A program made the translations under genes and the position numbers. Of a stretch of DNA of 64,000 nucleotides, positions 46,161 to 57,760 are shown piece after piece. The DNA comes from Oceanimonas doudoroffii (GTDB taxonomy: Bacteria > Pseudomonadota > Gammaproteobacteria > Enterobacterales > Aeromonadaceae): assembly GCF_002242685.1 (NCBI RefSeq), contig NZ_NBIM01000001.1:372001-436000 (forward strand). The letters are read 5' to 3'. The notes under the pieces were generated by a model. It had not been told where the DNA came from. It saw only the letters and a list, made by a program, of their open reading frames with translations, and searched no databases. Position 1 is the first letter of the stretch. Every line of letters starts with the position of its first letter.

Positions 46161-47269
46161 GCAACGCCGAAGGATTGCGCGGCCAGACCGCCGGCCAGAC
46201 CGCCCTGTGCACCGTGGGCAAAACCGGCTCCGGCCTGACCTACCGGGGCTATGACATAGAAGATCTCGCGGCCCATGCCGAGTTCGAAGAGGTGGCCTTT
46301 CTGCTGCTCAAAGGGTATTTGCCCAACCGGGGCGAGCTCGGCGCCTTCAAGGCCCGGTTGCGTGCCAATCGAGGCTTGCCGGCGGCACTGCGCATCGTGC
46401 TTGAGCAGATTCCGGCCTCGGCCCACCCCATGGATGTGCTGCGCACCGGCTGCTCCATGCTGGGCAACCTGGAAACCGAGCACAGGTTCAGTGAGCAGCA
46501 GGACGCCGCCGAGCGGCTGCTGGCGCTGCTGCCGTCCATGATCTGTTACTGGTATCGCTATGCCCACGACGGCGAGCGCATCGACACCGCCCTGGACGAC
46601 GACAGCCTAGGCGGCCATTTTCTGCACATGCTGCGGGGCAGCGTGCCGCCGGCGCTCGACGTCAAGGTGATGCACTGTTCGCTGGTGCTCTATGCCGAGC
46701 ACGAGTTCAATGCATCCACCTTTTCCGCCCGGGTCTGCGCCTCGACCCTGACCGATCTGCATTCGGCGGTGACCGCCGCCATCGGCACCCTGCGCGGTCC
46801 CCTGCATGGCGGCGCCAACGAGGCGGCCATGGCGATGATGGAGCAGTGGAGCAGCCCCGACGAGGCGGAAGCGGCCCTGCTCGATATGATGGCCCGCAAG
46901 GAAAAGGTGATGGGCTTTGGCCACGCCGTCTACACCACCAAGGATCCCCGCAACGCCATTATCAAGCCCTGGGCCAAACAACTGGGCGAGGCGGTCGGCG
47001 ACCGGGTGCTGTATCCGGTGTCGGAACGGGTGGAGGAGGTGATGTGGCGGGAGAAAAAGCTGTTTGCCAACGCCGACTTTTACCATGCCAGCGCCTACCA
47101 CTTTATGGGTATTCCCACCAAGCTGTTCACCCCCATCTTTGTGCTGAGCCGGGTTACCGGCTGGACCGCCCATATCATGGAGCAGCGGGCTCATAATCGA
47201 ATTATTCGCCCCAATGCCGACTATGTGGGCCCGCCCCATCAGGACTGGCTGCCGATAGACAAACGCTAA
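46157..47269 (+). CDS. prpC: 2-methylcitrate synthase
   Basis: Citrate-synthase-fold enzyme condensing propionyl-CoA and oxaloacetate. 370 residues. Signatures include [23 protein letters not shown] at the start, the [10 protein letters not shown] segment with the catalytic His, and [15 protein letters not shown] with the second catalytic His. Length and sequence fit PrpC rather than housekeeping GltA, which is longer. It overlaps prpB by four bases. Confidence 0.95.
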   Translation: MSNAEGLRGQTAGQTALCTVGKTGSGLTYRGYDIEDLAAHAEFEEVAFLLLKGYLPNRGELGAFKARLRANRGLPAALRIVLEQIPASAHPMDVLRTGCSMLGNLETEHRFSEQQDAAERLLALLPSMICYWYRYAHDGERIDTALDDDSLGGHFLHMLRGSVPPALDVKVMHCSLVLYAEHEFNASTFSARVCASTLTDLHSAVTAAIGTLRGPLHGGANEAAMAMMEQWSSPDEAEAALLDMMARKEKVMGFGHAVYTTKDPRNAIIKPWAKQLGEAVGDRVLYPVSERVEEVMWREKKLFANADFYHASAYHFMGIPTKLFTPIFVLSRVTGWTAHIMEQRAHNRIIRPNADYVGPPHQDWLPIDKR

Positions 47270-47276
47270 CCCGTTC

Positions 47277-47306
47277 AGGGGATGGGAAACGCTCTATCCC
47301 CTTTTT
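47277..47306 (+). terminator. Hairpin with T run between prpC and prpD
   Basis: AGGGGAT (47277-47283) and ATCCCCT (47296-47302) with a 12-base loop, followed by a T run (47302-47306). It lies in the 53-base gap and could cause partial termination before prpD. Confidence 0.6.
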
Positions 47307-47322
47307 AGCAAGGAGCCGAATC

Positions 47323-48774
47323 ATGAGCAGCAATGTGGATATCAACCGGCGGCCCGCACCCGATGGGCTGCTGGTGCAGATTGCCGATTACGTGGCCGGT
47401 ACCGACGCCGGCAGCCCAGAGGCACGGCGCACCGCCCGCCACTGCCTGATGGACACCCTGGGGTGCGGGTTGCAGGCGCTGCGCTTTCCCGAGTGCACCA
47501 AGCACCTGGGTCCTGTGGTGCCGGGCACCACTGTGCGCCATGGTGCCCGGGTGCCCGGCACCTCCCATGAACTGGATCCGGTCACCGCCGCCTTCAACAT
47601 TGGCTGCATCATTCGCTGGCTTGATTTTAACGACACCTGGCTGGCCGCCGAATGGGGTCATCCGTCCGACAACCTGGGGGCGATTCTCGCCACCGCCGAT
47701 TACCTCAGCCGAGTGGCGGTGGCCGAGGGGCGGGCGCCGCTCACCATGGCCGACGTGCTCACCGCCATGATCAAGGCCCACGAAATCCAGGGTGTGCTGG
47801 CGCTGAATAACAGTTTTAACCGAGTGGGGCTGGATCACGTGCTGCTGGTGCGGGTGGCGTCCACCGCCGTGGTGACCAAGATGCTGGGGGGAAGCCGTGC
47901 GCAGATAGTAGACGCCCTGTCTCAGGCCTGGGCCGATGGTGGCGCCCTGCGCACCTACCGTCATGCCCCCAATGCCGGCTCGCGCAAGTCCTGGGCCGCC
48001 GGCGACGCTGCCGCCCGGGCGGTGCGACTGGCCATGATCACCCTGAAAGGGGAGATGGGGCTGCCGTCGGTGCTGAGTGCGCCCCAGTGGGGCTTTCAGG
48101 ACGTGCTGTTTGAGGGCAGGCCGATTACCCTGAGCCAGCCACTTGGCAGCTATGTGATGGAAAACGTGCTGTTCAAGCTGAGCTACCCCGCCGAGTTTCA
48201 TGCCCAGACCGCGGTGGAATGCGCGGTGCAACTGCATGCGCAGGTTGCGGGTCGGCTCGATGACATCGCTCGCATTGAGCTCACCACCCATGAATCGGCC
48301 ATTCGCATCATCTCCAAAACCGGGCCACTGGCCAACCCGGCCGATCGGGATCACTGCCTGCAATATATGGTGGCGGTGCCGCTGCTGTACGGCACCCTGA
48401 CCGCCGAACATTACGAAGACGCCTTTCACCAGGGCGATGCCCGCATCGACGCCCTGCGCAACGCTATGCAGGTGGTGGAAGACCCGCGCTACAGCGCCGA
48501 CTACCTGGAGGCGGACAAGCGCTCCATTGCCAATGCCATACAAGTGTTCTTCACCGACGGCAGCCACACCGAGCGCGTGGAAGTGGAGTACCCCATTGGC
48601 CACCGGCGCCGGCGCCACGATGGCATTCCGGTGCTGGAGCGCAAGTTTCTGCAAAGCCTGCTGACCCGATTTCCCCAGGGACAAAGCCGGCGCATTGTTG
48701 AACTGTGCCAGGATCAGAGCCGCCTTGAGGCCACGGCGGTGAACGACTTTATGGAACTCCTGATCATCAACTGA
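47323..48774 (+). CDS. prpD: 2-methylcitrate dehydratase
   Basis: MmgE/PrpD-family dehydratase that forms 2-methyl-cis-aconitate in the methylcitrate cycle. 483 residues, the usual PrpD length. The conserved segments [38 protein letters not shown] and [13 protein letters not shown] are visible. The presence of PrpD rather than AcnD plus PrpF means hydration to methylisocitrate would rely on a housekeeping aconitase encoded elsewhere. It follows prpC after 53 bases containing a terminator-like hairpin, and ends at its own terminator. Confidence 0.95.
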   Translation: MSSNVDINRRPAPDGLLVQIADYVAGTDAGSPEARRTARHCLMDTLGCGLQALRFPECTKHLGPVVPGTTVRHGARVPGTSHELDPVTAAFNIGCIIRWLDFNDTWLAAEWGHPSDNLGAILATADYLSRVAVAEGRAPLTMADVLTAMIKAHEIQGVLALNNSFNRVGLDHVLLVRVASTAVVTKMLGGSRAQIVDALSQAWADGGALRTYRHAPNAGSRKSWAAGDAAARAVRLAMITLKGEMGLPSVLSAPQWGFQDVLFEGRPITLSQPLGSYVMENVLFKLSYPAEFHAQTAVECAVQLHAQVAGRLDDIARIELTTHESAIRIISKTGPLANPADRDHCLQYMVAVPLLYGTLTAEHYEDAFHQGDARIDALRNAMQVVEDPRYSADYLEADKRSIANAIQVFFTDGSHTERVEVEYPIGHRRRRHDGIPVLERKFLQSLLTRFPQGQSRRIVELCQDQSRLEATAVNDFMELLIIN

Positions 48775-48800
48775 CTGCAGCGGTCGCTTCAGGTCATGCC

Positions 48801-48825
48801 AAAGCCGGCCGTCGAGCCGGCTTTT
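48801..48825 (+). terminator. Rho-independent terminator of prpD
   Basis: AAAGCCGGC (48801-48809) and GCCGGCTTT (48816-48824), loop CGTCGA, extended by more T residues. Confidence 0.92.
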
Positions 48826-48854
48826 TGGTGGGTAATGGAAGGTTTGAGCAGAAT

Positions 48855-48876
48855 AAAGTGTGACAAGTGTCACGTT
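48855..48876 (+). promoter_or_regulatory. CRP-type binding site upstream of the NCS1 permease
   Basis: TGTGA (48859-48863), six bases, TCACG (48870-48874): nine of ten core positions of the TGTGA-N6-TCACA palindrome. It is about 140 bases upstream of the permease start. Confidence 0.7.
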
Positions 48877-49012
48877 AGTCTTCGTGTCCACAAAATTTAT
48901 ATGCATTGTTAACGATCAATCTGTTAATTTGTTCCCATTGATTCGGTTAAATCATTTACATTTCATCGGGTCGTGCAACAACCTTTATGAAGTAGTTAAC
49001 AGGGAGAGGCCA

Positions 49013-50368
49013 ATGGCTGTACACGAAATGAACAACCCCGAGTTGATGCCGTCCACCGACAAGGACAGAGACATCAACATCTGGGACTTCACCATGCTCT
49101 GGGCGGGCATGACCATCAATATGGGCGCCTTTACCATGGGTGCCCAGCTTTATCCGGGACTATCGCCCTGGACCATTATCGGTGCCATTCTGGCGGCCTA
49201 CGCCATTGTCACCAGCATTCTGATCCTGGCCGGTGATATCGGCATTCGTTATGGCATTCCATTTACCGTCTACATTCGTGGTTGCTTTGGTTACAAGGGT
49301 GCCAAGATTCCGGCCGCCTTTCGCGCCATTCCGGCCTGTTTCTGGTTTGGTTTTCAGACCTGGGTGGCGGCGGTGGCCATCGGCAAGGTGCTGGAGATGT
49401 GGATCGGTTACAGCAACACCACCATCCTTATTTTGATCTTTGGGGTGCTGCAGGTGGTGAACGCCATTTATGGCATGAAGGCCATGGCCAAGTTCGACTG
49501 GGTGGCCATTCCGGCCCTGACCATTCTGATTGGCCTGGTGACCTTCTGGCTGCTGGAAACCAACAATGCCAGCATTGGCGATGTGCTGGCCGCGCCCTCC
49601 CTGGACAACGGCTCCTTCGTGTTTGCGGTCATGGCCATTGCCGGTATCTGGATCACCATGGGCCTGAACAGCCCGGACCTGACCCGCAAACTGGAGCGCT
49701 CCCGGGATCACAGCAGCAAAAACTTCTTTGTGCGTAACCGCAAGCCCTTTATCGCCCAGCTGGGCGGCCTGATCGTGATTGGCTCCGGCATTCTGATGGT
49801 GGGCATGATAGGTGGCATTCTCACCGGAACATGGGACCCGATTGAAATCGTACTGAATTCCATGAGTTCACCCATCGTGCTGATCCTGAGCATGCTGACC
49901 ATCGCCTTTGCCCAGTGGTCCACCAATACCGTGGCCAACCTGATGCCGTCGGCGCTGATCCTGATGAATGTGTTCCCGCGCCTTAGCTTTGCCCAGGGGG
50001 TGTCCATCTCCGGTGTGATTGGTCTGCTGATGATGCCCTGGCTGTTCGCCGACAACCTGCTGTGGTTCAGCGTGGTCACCTCCGGCCTGCTGGGTCCGGT
50101 GGCGGGCATCATGCTGGCCGACTTTTATCTGCTGCGCCGTGGCCGCATTCGCGTGGAAGACTTCTATGACCCCAAAGGTCCCTTTGTCTACCAGAACAAC
50201 TACAACTTGCGGGCCTTTCTGGTATACGGCGTGTCCTTCCTGTGCAGCCTGATCTTTATGGACATGGCCTTCTTTGTGGGCCTGGTGATCAGCGTGGCAG
50301 GTTACACCCTGCTGATGAAACCCATCGCCAAACCGGCCGAGCTGCCCGAGGCCGCCGTCGAATCCTGA
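49013..50368 (+). CDS. NCS1-family nucleobase/hydantoin-type permease
   Basis: A 451-residue, 12-helix sodium- or proton-coupled transporter of the NCS1 family (cytosine, allantoin, hydantoin, uracil). The conserved start of helix 1, NIWDFTMLWAGMTINMGAFTMGAQL, and the YGIPFTVYIRGCFGYKGAKIPA and ACFWFGFQTWVAA segments match. The ATG at 49013 follows AGGGAGAGGCCA. The substrate is open: hydantoin/allantoin and cytosine/uracil are the candidates. Its position between prp genes and the urease operon suggests it feeds a nitrogen pathway that ends in urea. A strong terminator follows. Confidence 0.85.
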   Translation: MAVHEMNNPELMPSTDKDRDINIWDFTMLWAGMTINMGAFTMGAQLYPGLSPWTIIGAILAAYAIVTSILILAGDIGIRYGIPFTVYIRGCFGYKGAKIPAAFRAIPACFWFGFQTWVAAVAIGKVLEMWIGYSNTTILILIFGVLQVVNAIYGMKAMAKFDWVAIPALTILIGLVTFWLLETNNASIGDVLAAPSLDNGSFVFAVMAIAGIWITMGLNSPDLTRKLERSRDHSSKNFFVRNRKPFIAQLGGLIVIGSGILMVGMIGGILTGTWDPIEIVLNSMSSPIVLILSMLTIAFAQWSTNTVANLMPSALILMNVFPRLSFAQGVSISGVIGLLMMPWLFADNLLWFSVVTSGLLGPVAGIMLADFYLLRRGRIRVEDFYDPKGPFVYQNNYNLRAFLVYGVSFLCSLIFMDMAFFVGLVISVAGYTLLMKPIAKPAELPEAAVES

Positions 50369-50397
50369 TAATTTCATGTTGTTAATCGTGTGCTTTT

Positions 50398-50422
50398 GGC
50401 CCCGCTTGCGGGGCCTTTTTTT
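50398..50422 (+). terminator. Rho-independent terminator of the NCS1 permease
   Basis: GGCCCCG (50398-50404), loop CTTG, CGGGGCC (50409-50415), then seven T residues. Confidence 0.95.
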
Positions 50423-50611
50423 ATGGGTGCGGGGCAACCGGGGAGGCGTGGTGGCCCGCTATGGTCGCCGCCAGGGCTGCACCACTTTGAGGCGGCCCTC
50501 CGTGCAGCCTGCTCCGTTGTGGTGATTAAGATTCAATAGAAACCAAATGGTGCCGAATGAAAAACCGGCAGCTTTAATGTAAGTGACTGTTTGTAAAGTT
50601 CTTATAAAAAA

Positions 50612-50627
50612 TGGCTCGCTTTGTGCT
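50612..50627 (+). promoter_or_regulatory. Sigma54 promoter of the urease operon
   Basis: TGGCTCGCTTTGTGCT has GG at -24 and GC at -12 with ten bases between, and is 37 bases before the ureD start. NtrC-like half-sites TGCACCA (50478-50484) and TGGTGC (50548-50553) lie upstream, but no full palindrome was found. Confidence 0.7.
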
Positions 50628-50663
50628 TTAACTCATTTCATCAATACGCCGTGAAATCATTCT

Positions 50664-51530
50664 ATGCACCAGTGTCATGCACCATCGCCATCACACCCTA
50701 CCGGTTACGGTCCCGCCCGTAGTTGGCCGGCGCAGCTCGACCTGCAGCTGGTGGCCGGCCACTCACGCACTCAGCTCAAAAACATGGTCTTTAGTGGCCC
50801 CCTTCGAATTCAGCGGCCCTTTTATCCGGAAGGGCAGACCTGCCACCTGTATTTGCTGCACCCGCCCGGCGGCCTGGTGTCGGGAGATTGCCTGAACATC
50901 GACATCGAGGCCGGGCCGGGCAGCCGAAGCCTGCTGACCACCCCGTCGGCGGGCAAGGTATACCGTCGGGACAGCGCCGGAGTGGGCCAGGGGCAGCGGG
51001 TGCGGGTGCGGCTGGAAGAGGACGCCGAGCTGGAGTGGTTGCCCCAGGAAACCATCGTCTTTCGGGGCGCCAACGCCGGGCTCGATCTGCATATTGAGCT
51101 GGGCGAAGGCGCCCGCTTTATTGGCTGGGAGCTGGTGTGCCTGGGCCGGCCCGCCGGCGAGCAGTGGTTTGATGCCGGCAGCCTGACCCAGCGGCTGCAG
51201 CTGTGGCGCAGCGGTCGGTTGCTGTTTAACGAGCGGCTGCAGCTCGAGGCGGGAGATCAGGTGCACCAAGGCCGGGCGGGGCTGCACGGCGGTTGCGTAT
51301 TCGGCACCCTGCTGGCGGCGGGCCCGTGGCTGAATGACGATGTGATTGCCGTGCTGCGGGCATCGTTGCCGCCCGGTTTCAGCGTGACCGAACGCCTGGG
51401 AGTGCTGCTGGTGCGTTACCTCGGTCACGACATGATCGCCTGCCGGGACGGCATGTGGCGGGCCTGGGAGCGGCTGCGTCCGGCGGTGCTGGCCCGTGAG
51501 GCCTGTTTTCCCCGTATCTGGTTTACCTGA
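50664..51530 (+). CDS. ureD: Urease accessory protein UreD
   Basis: Chaperone of the urease apoprotein that, with UreF and UreG, delivers nickel. 288 residues. Typical elements are the N-terminal [33 protein letters not shown] and [33 protein letters not shown], and the [15 protein letters not shown] segment. The ATG at 50664 has a weak ribosome site; an internal start is conceivable, but the family N-terminus begins soon after it. It is the first gene of ureDABCEFGJ. Confidence 0.93.
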   Translation: MHQCHAPSPSHPTGYGPARSWPAQLDLQLVAGHSRTQLKNMVFSGPLRIQRPFYPEGQTCHLYLLHPPGGLVSGDCLNIDIEAGPGSRSLLTTPSAGKVYRRDSAGVGQGQRVRVRLEEDAELEWLPQETIVFRGANAGLDLHIELGEGARFIGWELVCLGRPAGEQWFDAGSLTQRLQLWRSGRLLFNERLQLEAGDQVHQGRAGLHGGCVFGTLLAAGPWLNDDVIAVLRASLPPGFSVTERLGVLLVRYLGHDMIACRDGMWRAWERLRPAVLAREACFPRIWFT

Positions 51531-51553
51531 ATTCAGTCACAGGAGTATTCACC

Positions 51554-51856
51554 ATGGAGCTCAGCCCAAGAGAGAAAGACAAACTGCTGCTGTTTACCGC
51601 CGCACTGCTGGCCGAGCGCCGGCTGGCCCGGGGACTGCGGCTGAACTACCCGGAAACCGTGGCCTATTTGTCGGCGGCGGTGATGGAAGGTGCTCGCGAT
51701 GGCCGTACCGTGGCCTCGTTGATGGGCGAGGGCCGCACCTGGCTGAGCCGGGCGCAGGTGATGGACGGTGTGCCCGAGCTGGTGCGCGAGGTGCAGGTGG
51801 AGGCCACCTTTCCCGATGGCACCAAGCTGGTGACCCTGCATGATCCCATTCAGTAA
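51554..51856 (+). CDS. ureA: Urease gamma subunit
   Basis: Smallest structural subunit of urease, 100 residues, the usual size. The family sequence [18 protein letters not shown] and the [18 protein letters not shown] segment are intact. The ATG at 51554 follows CAGGAGTATTCACC. Separate gamma and beta genes show the bacterial three-gene layout rather than the fused Helicobacter form. Confidence 0.96.
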   Translation: MELSPREKDKLLLFTAALLAERRLARGLRLNYPETVAYLSAAVMEGARDGRTVASLMGEGRTWLSRAQVMDGVPELVREVQVEATFPDGTKLVTLHDPIQ

Positions 51857-51865
51857 GGAGGCACC

Positions 51866-52182
51866 ATGATACCGGGAGAACTGCAACTGGCCGCCGGCGA
51901 CATTGAATTGAACGCCGGCCGGGAGCGCCGCGAGATCACCGTGGCCAATGCCGGCGACCGGCCCATTCAGGTGGGCTCTCATTATCATTTTGCCGAGGCC
52001 AACCCGGCGCTGGAATTTGAGCGTGAGCGGACCCTGGGCTTTCGCCTCGACATCGCCGCCGGCACCGCGGTGCGCTTTGAGCCGGGCCAGCTGCGCACCG
52101 TGACCCTGGTGGCCATGGGCGGCCGGCGACGAGTATACGGATTTCGCGCTGCGGTGATGGGGCCGCTTGAAGGAGAGCAATA

Positions 52183-52183
<1 letters not shown>
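51866..52183 (+). CDS. ureB: Urease beta subunit
   Basis: Structural subunit of 105 residues with the beta-rich sequence [20 protein letters not shown] and [18 protein letters not shown]. The ATG follows AAGGAGGCACC, ten bases after ureA. Its last base is the first base of the ureC start codon (TAATG), so translation is coupled. Confidence 0.96.
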
Positions 52184-53889
<1,706 letters not shown>

Positions 53890-53902
53890 AGAAGGATGAA
53901 GC

Positions 53903-54352
53903 ATGCTGAACATGATCCTGAACGAGGGGCCGAGTCCTCGGCCCGCCGACGATACCCTGACCCTGCCCTTTGAGCTGCGCCAGAAGGGACGGCTGCGCGC
54001 CGTCAGCGACGGTGGCGTTGAGCTGGGCCTGTTTCTGGAGCGAGGCCGCGTGTTGCTTGCCGGTGACAAACTGGTGAGCGAATGCGGCCGGGTGGTTGAG
54101 GTGCGCGCCGGTGCGGAGCCGGTGATCACCGCCCATGCCGCCGACTGGCCCAGCTTTGCCCGGGCCTGTTATCACCTAGGTAATCGCCATGTGACCCTGG
54201 AGATTGGCGAGCGCTGGCTGCGCTTTGCGCCGGATCATGTGCTGGAGCACCTGGCCGAACACCTGGGGTTGTGTCTGGAGCGAGAGCAGGCGCCCTTTAA
54301 TCCTGAGTCCGGCGCTTATCACGGTTTGGGCGGCCACCACCATGACCACTGA
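53903..54352 (+). CDS. ureE: Urease accessory protein UreE (nickel carrier)
   Basis: Metallochaperone of 149 residues that supplies nickel. It has the N-terminal peptide-binding-like domain (LTLPFELRQKGRLRAV) and the C-terminal metal-binding domain (RACYHLGNRHVTLEI), then a short His-rich tail, GLGGHHHDH. The tail is modest compared with the ten or more His of Klebsiella UreE. Its end overlaps the ureF start. Confidence 0.94.
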   Translation: MLNMILNEGPSPRPADDTLTLPFELRQKGRLRAVSDGGVELGLFLERGRVLLAGDKLVSECGRVVEVRAGAEPVITAHAADWPSFARACYHLGNRHVTLEIGERWLRFAPDHVLEHLAEHLGLCLEREQAPFNPESGAYHGLGGHHHDH

Positions 54353-55004
54353 CGGTGAGTTGCTGGGGCTGTTGCACCTGGCCAGCCCTTCGCTGCCCAT
54401 TGGTGGTTTCGCCTGGTCCGCCGGTCTGGAGTCGGCCATTGAGCTTGGCTGGGTAAACGACGAAGACGGGCTCAAGGCCTGGCTAGCGGCCACCCTGCAA
54501 GGCTTGGCCCACCTCGATTTGCCGGTGCTGCTGCGCCTGCATGACGCCCTGGAAAGCGGGCAGGGCGAGGCGCTGGAGTACTGGAATGACTTTATTCGCG
54601 CCAGCCGGGAGACCCGGGAGCTGCTGTTTGAAGACGAGCAGCAGGCCCTGGCCCTGGTGCGGTTGCTAAAGGGGCAGGGGGTGAATGTGGCCGGCCTGCC
54701 CGAGCCGCCCGCGCTGATGTGCGCCTGGGCCGTGGCGGCCCGGGCATGGGGCCTGAGCGCCCATTCCGCCGCCCTTGGCTTTGCCTGGAGTTGGCTGGAA
54801 AACCAGCTGGCGGTGGCCGCCAAGACCCTGCCCCTGGGGCAGACCGCGGTACAGCGGTTACTGCTGGCGCTGAAACCGGCGCTAAGTGAGACCCTGGCCC
54901 TGGCCGCCACCCTGGACGATGACCGGCTTGGCCTGGGCCTGCCCGGTCAGGTGCAGGCCAGTGCCCTGCATGAAACCCAATATTCCCGATTATTCCGGAG
55001 CTGA
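54342..55004 (+). CDS. ureF: Urease accessory protein UreF
   Basis: Scaffold protein of the UreDFG maturation complex, 220 residues, mainly helical. The sequence [28 protein letters not shown] is the UreF signature. The ATG at 54342 overlaps the last codons of ureE by 11 bases; the longer in-frame opening upstream is inside ureE and is not family-like. ureG begins four bases after the stop. Confidence 0.93.
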   Translation: MTTDGELLGLLHLASPSLPIGGFAWSAGLESAIELGWVNDEDGLKAWLAATLQGLAHLDLPVLLRLHDALESGQGEALEYWNDFIRASRETRELLFEDEQQALALVRLLKGQGVNVAGLPEPPALMCAWAVAARAWGLSAHSAALGFAWSWLENQLAVAAKTLPLGQTAVQRLLLALKPALSETLALAATLDDDRLGLGLPGQVQASALHETQYSRLFRS

Positions 55005-55008
55005 AAAG

Positions 55009-55656
55009 ATGACAACACAATGTTTGCGAGTTGGTGTGGGGGGGCCGGTGGGCTCGGGCAAGACGGCGCTGCTGCGCCAGTTGTGCGCGTCCCTGCGGGC
55101 GCATTACAACCTGGCGGTGGTGACCAACGATATTTACACCAAGGAGGACGCCGAATTCCTGCTGCGCCATCAGGCGCTGGAAGAAGACCGCATTCTTGGC
55201 GTGGAAACCGGCGGCTGCCCGCACACCGCCATTCGTGAAGACGCCTCCATGAACCTGGCGGCCATCGATACCCTGCAACAGCGCCATGCCGGCCTGGAGC
55301 TGGTACTGGTCGAGAGCGGTGGTGATAACCTTTCCGCCACCTTCAGCCCGGAGTTGTCGGATCTGACCCTCTATGTGATCGACGTGTGCGCCGGCGACAA
55401 GATTCCCCGCAAGGGGGGGCCCGGCATCACCAAGTCGGATCTGCTGATCATCAACAAGACCGATCTGGCACCCATGGTCAACGCCTCGCTGGAGGTGATG
55501 GACAGGGATGCCAAACGCATGCGGGGCGAGCGTCCCTTTGTGTTTACCAACCTGATGCGCGGCGATGGCCTGCTCGAGATTATTCGTTTTATCGAAAAGG
55601 AAGGCATGCTGCGATCGCTGCCCGACGATTTTGCCCTTCACGGAGAAACCCCATGA
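55009..55656 (+). CDS. ureG: Urease accessory GTPase UreG
   Basis: GTPase that powers nickel insertion, 215 residues. Walker A is [12 protein letters not shown], and the SIMIBI-class segments [33 protein letters not shown] and NKTDLAPMV are present, including the CPH nickel-binding motif. It overlaps ureJ by four bases (ATGA). Confidence 0.96.
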   Translation: MTTQCLRVGVGGPVGSGKTALLRQLCASLRAHYNLAVVTNDIYTKEDAEFLLRHQALEEDRILGVETGGCPHTAIREDASMNLAAIDTLQQRHAGLELVLVESGGDNLSATFSPELSDLTLYVIDVCAGDKIPRKGGPGITKSDLLIINKTDLAPMVNASLEVMDRDAKRMRGERPFVFTNLMRGDGLLEIIRFIEKEGMLRSLPDDFALHGETP

Positions 55657-56201
55657 AAAACGCCCTGATCATACTGGCCGCCCTGGCCCCCGTTACCGCC
55701 TTTGCCCACCCCGGCCACGAAAGCTCGGGGTTCGCTGCCGGTTTCTTTCACCCCTGGCTTGGCTGGGATCATTTACTGGCCATGGTGGCGGTGGGCATGC
55801 TGGCGATGGCCGGCAAGCGTGCACTGGCCTGGCGTTTGCCGCTGGCTTTTGTGGCGGCCATGGTCGCCGGCGCCGGCCTGGGAGTGGCCGGCATCGGCCT
55901 GCCCGGGGTTGAGCCCATGATCCTGGCATCCCTGGTGGTGCTGGGGGCGGGTCTGGCCCTGCGTGTGCCGTTGCAGTCGCTGGCCCCTGTTATTTGTGCC
56001 CTGTTTGGGCTGTTCCACGGCAATGCCCATGGCCTGGAAGCACCGGTTGAAGGCGCGGTGGCGACCTTTATGGCCGGCTTCGTGCTGGCCACGGCCATGC
56101 TGCACGGTTGCGGCATGCTGGTGGCCCGCCACCAGCACGAAGCCGGACTGCGAGTGTTTGGCCTGGTCGTGGCCGGTGCCGGTTTACTGGCCGCGATCTG
56201 A
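55653..56201 (+). CDS. ureJ: HupE/UreJ-family nickel-uptake membrane protein
   Basis: Small membrane protein of 182 residues. The signal-like first segment ends in [10 protein letters not shown], the HPGH motif typical of HupE/UreJ proteins, and GLFHGNAHG is a second conserved His element. Six membrane segments are predicted in total. HupE/UreJ proteins are proposed nickel (or cobalt) permeases; here the gene ends the urease operon and would supply the metal for it. Confidence 0.88.
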   Translation: MKNALIILAALAPVTAFAHPGHESSGFAAGFFHPWLGWDHLLAMVAVGMLAMAGKRALAWRLPLAFVAAMVAGAGLGVAGIGLPGVEPMILASLVVLGAGLALRVPLQSLAPVICALFGLFHGNAHGLEAPVEGAVATFMAGFVLATAMLHGCGMLVARHQHEAGLRVFGLVVAGAGLLAAI

Positions 56202-56207
56202 CGTGTT

Positions 56208-56231
56208 CCTCCCCCTTGACTGAGGGGGAGG
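56208..56231 (+). repeat. Inverted repeat after the urease operon
   Basis: CCTCCCCCT (56208-56216) and AGGGGGAGG (56223-56231) with loop TGACTG; no T tract. Its core (CTCCCC...TGAGGGGAG) resembles the hairpin after the nucleotidase gene at 42072-42089, so it may be a dispersed repeat family. Confidence 0.6.
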
Positions 56232-56379
56232 GATCAAAGCCCCCGCGCATTAACCGACAACGGAAATGCGCCCGTCCACATGCTGCCTTCCTGGTCAGCC
56301 CTGCCGTGACCACGTTGCCAAAAGTTCCGATTGAGCCGATAATTTCGGTTTACACCATCATTTCAGAGTTACTCCCCCC

Positions 56380-57672
56380 ATGCTTGAACAATATTTTCGG
56401 CTCAAAGAGCTCAATACCAATGTCCGCCAGGAAGTGGTGGCGGGCATCACCACCTTCCTTACCATGGCCTACATCATTTTCGTGAATCCAGCGATTCTGT
56501 CGGAAGCGGGCATGGATTACGGTGCCGTGTTTGTGGCCACCTGCCTGGCGGCGGCGGTGGGCTGTTTTATTATGGGGCTGGCCGCCAACTACCCCATTGC
56601 CCTGGCGCCGGGCATGGGCCTGAACGCCTTTTTTACCTATACGGTGGTGCTGACCGAGGGGTACAGTTGGCAAAGCGCCTTGGGAGCCGTGTTTTTCTCC
56701 GGCTGCCTGTTTGTGCTGCTGAGTCTGTTCAAGGTGCGGGAGTGGATCATCAATGCCATTCCCCAGCCGCTCAAGCTCGGTATTGCCGCCGGCATCGGCC
56801 TGTTCCTGGCACTGGTGGGGCTGAAAAGTGCGGGCATTATTGTAGACAACCCGGCCACCCTGGTAGGCCTGGGTGACATTACCGGCCTGCAGGCGGGACT
56901 GGCGGTGCTGGGCTTTTTTCTGATCATCGGCATGGCGGCCCGGGGCATGCGCGGCGCCGTGATGATCGGCATTCTGGTGATCACCGGCTTGGGGTTGGCC
57001 TTTGGTGACATTGAATACAAGGGCATCGTATCGGCGCCGCCTTCCATCATACCCACCTTTATGCAGCTGGACATTGCCGGCGCCTTTAACGTAGGCATGT
57101 TGTCGGTGATCTTCGCCTTTTTGTTTGTGGACTTGTTTGATACCTCCGGCACCCTGATTGCCGTGGCCCAGCGCGCCAAGCTGCTGGATGAACAGGGTCG
57201 CCTGCCGCGCCTGAGCCGCGCCCTGTTGGCCGACAGTACGGCCTCCATTGCCGGCTCGGTACTGGGTACGTCGACCACCACTTCCTACGTGGAAAGCACT
57301 GCGGGTGTGGCCGTGGGTGGCCGCAGCGGCCTCACCGCCGTGGTGACCGGCCTGCTGTTTATTGCCGCCATTCTGTTCTCGCCACTGGCGGGTATGGTAC
57401 CGGCCTATGCCACCGCCGGCGCCCTGGTCTATGTGGCTGTGCTGATGCTGGCCCAGTTGGCCCACCTGCACTGGGACGATCTGACCGAAGCCGTGCCTGC
57501 CGTGGTGGTGCTGGTGATGATGCCCTTTACCTTCTCCATTGCCCACGGCATTGCCTTTGGCTTTATCAGCTTTGTCGGGGTTAAAGTGCTGTCTGGCCGG
57601 GCCGGTGAAGTAAGCCCCGTGGTCTGGGCCCTGGCGGCGCTGTTTGCGCTCAAATTCGCCTTTGGCGTGTGA
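56380..57672 (+). CDS. NCS2-family purine permease (guanine/hypoxanthine type)
   Basis: A 430-residue transporter of the AzgA-like branch of the NCS2/nucleobase-ascorbate family. Hallmarks are REVVAGITTFLTMAYIIFVNP, ALAPGMGLNAFFTYTVV (the GMGLNAFF region), FLFVDLFDTSGTLI and STTTSYVESTAGVAVGGRSGLTA, the family's core motifs. Close relatives import guanine/hypoxanthine or adenine; the exact substrate cannot be read here. It lies directly after the urease genes, so purine import may provide ureides or urea, although no uricase pathway is seen in the window. Confidence 0.9.
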   Translation: MLEQYFRLKELNTNVRQEVVAGITTFLTMAYIIFVNPAILSEAGMDYGAVFVATCLAAAVGCFIMGLAANYPIALAPGMGLNAFFTYTVVLTEGYSWQSALGAVFFSGCLFVLLSLFKVREWIINAIPQPLKLGIAAGIGLFLALVGLKSAGIIVDNPATLVGLGDITGLQAGLAVLGFFLIIGMAARGMRGAVMIGILVITGLGLAFGDIEYKGIVSAPPSIIPTFMQLDIAGAFNVGMLSVIFAFLFVDLFDTSGTLIAVAQRAKLLDEQGRLPRLSRALLADSTASIAGSVLGTSTTTSYVESTAGVAVGGRSGLTAVVTGLLFIAAILFSPLAGMVPAYATAGALVYVAVLMLAQLAHLHWDDLTEAVPAVVVLVMMPFTFSIAHGIAFGFISFVGVKVLSGRAGEVSPVVWALAALFALKFAFGV

Positions 57673-57712
57673 GCGCGCGGTGCGGCATTGACGTCAGTCG
57701 CCATTAAATAAA

Positions 57713-57738
57713 AAAAAGCCCCGAAAACGGGGCTTTTT
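57713..57738. terminator. Bidirectional terminator between the NCS2 permease and asnS
   Basis: AAAAAGCCCCG (57713-57723), loop AAAA, CGGGGCTTTTT (57728-57738). The flanking A and T runs let it work for both convergent genes. Confidence 0.95.
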
Positions 57739-57760
57739 GGCGTTTATTCGTAGTGAATAA

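Noticed and set aside
50478..50553. Full NtrC palindrome upstream of ureD
   Set aside because: Only single half-sites (TGCACCA, TGGTGC) are present at wide spacing; noted as weak support only.
56202..56379. Purine riboswitch or PurR box before the NCS2 permease
   Set aside because: No aptamer-like structure and no ACGCAAACGTTTGCGT-like operator was found.
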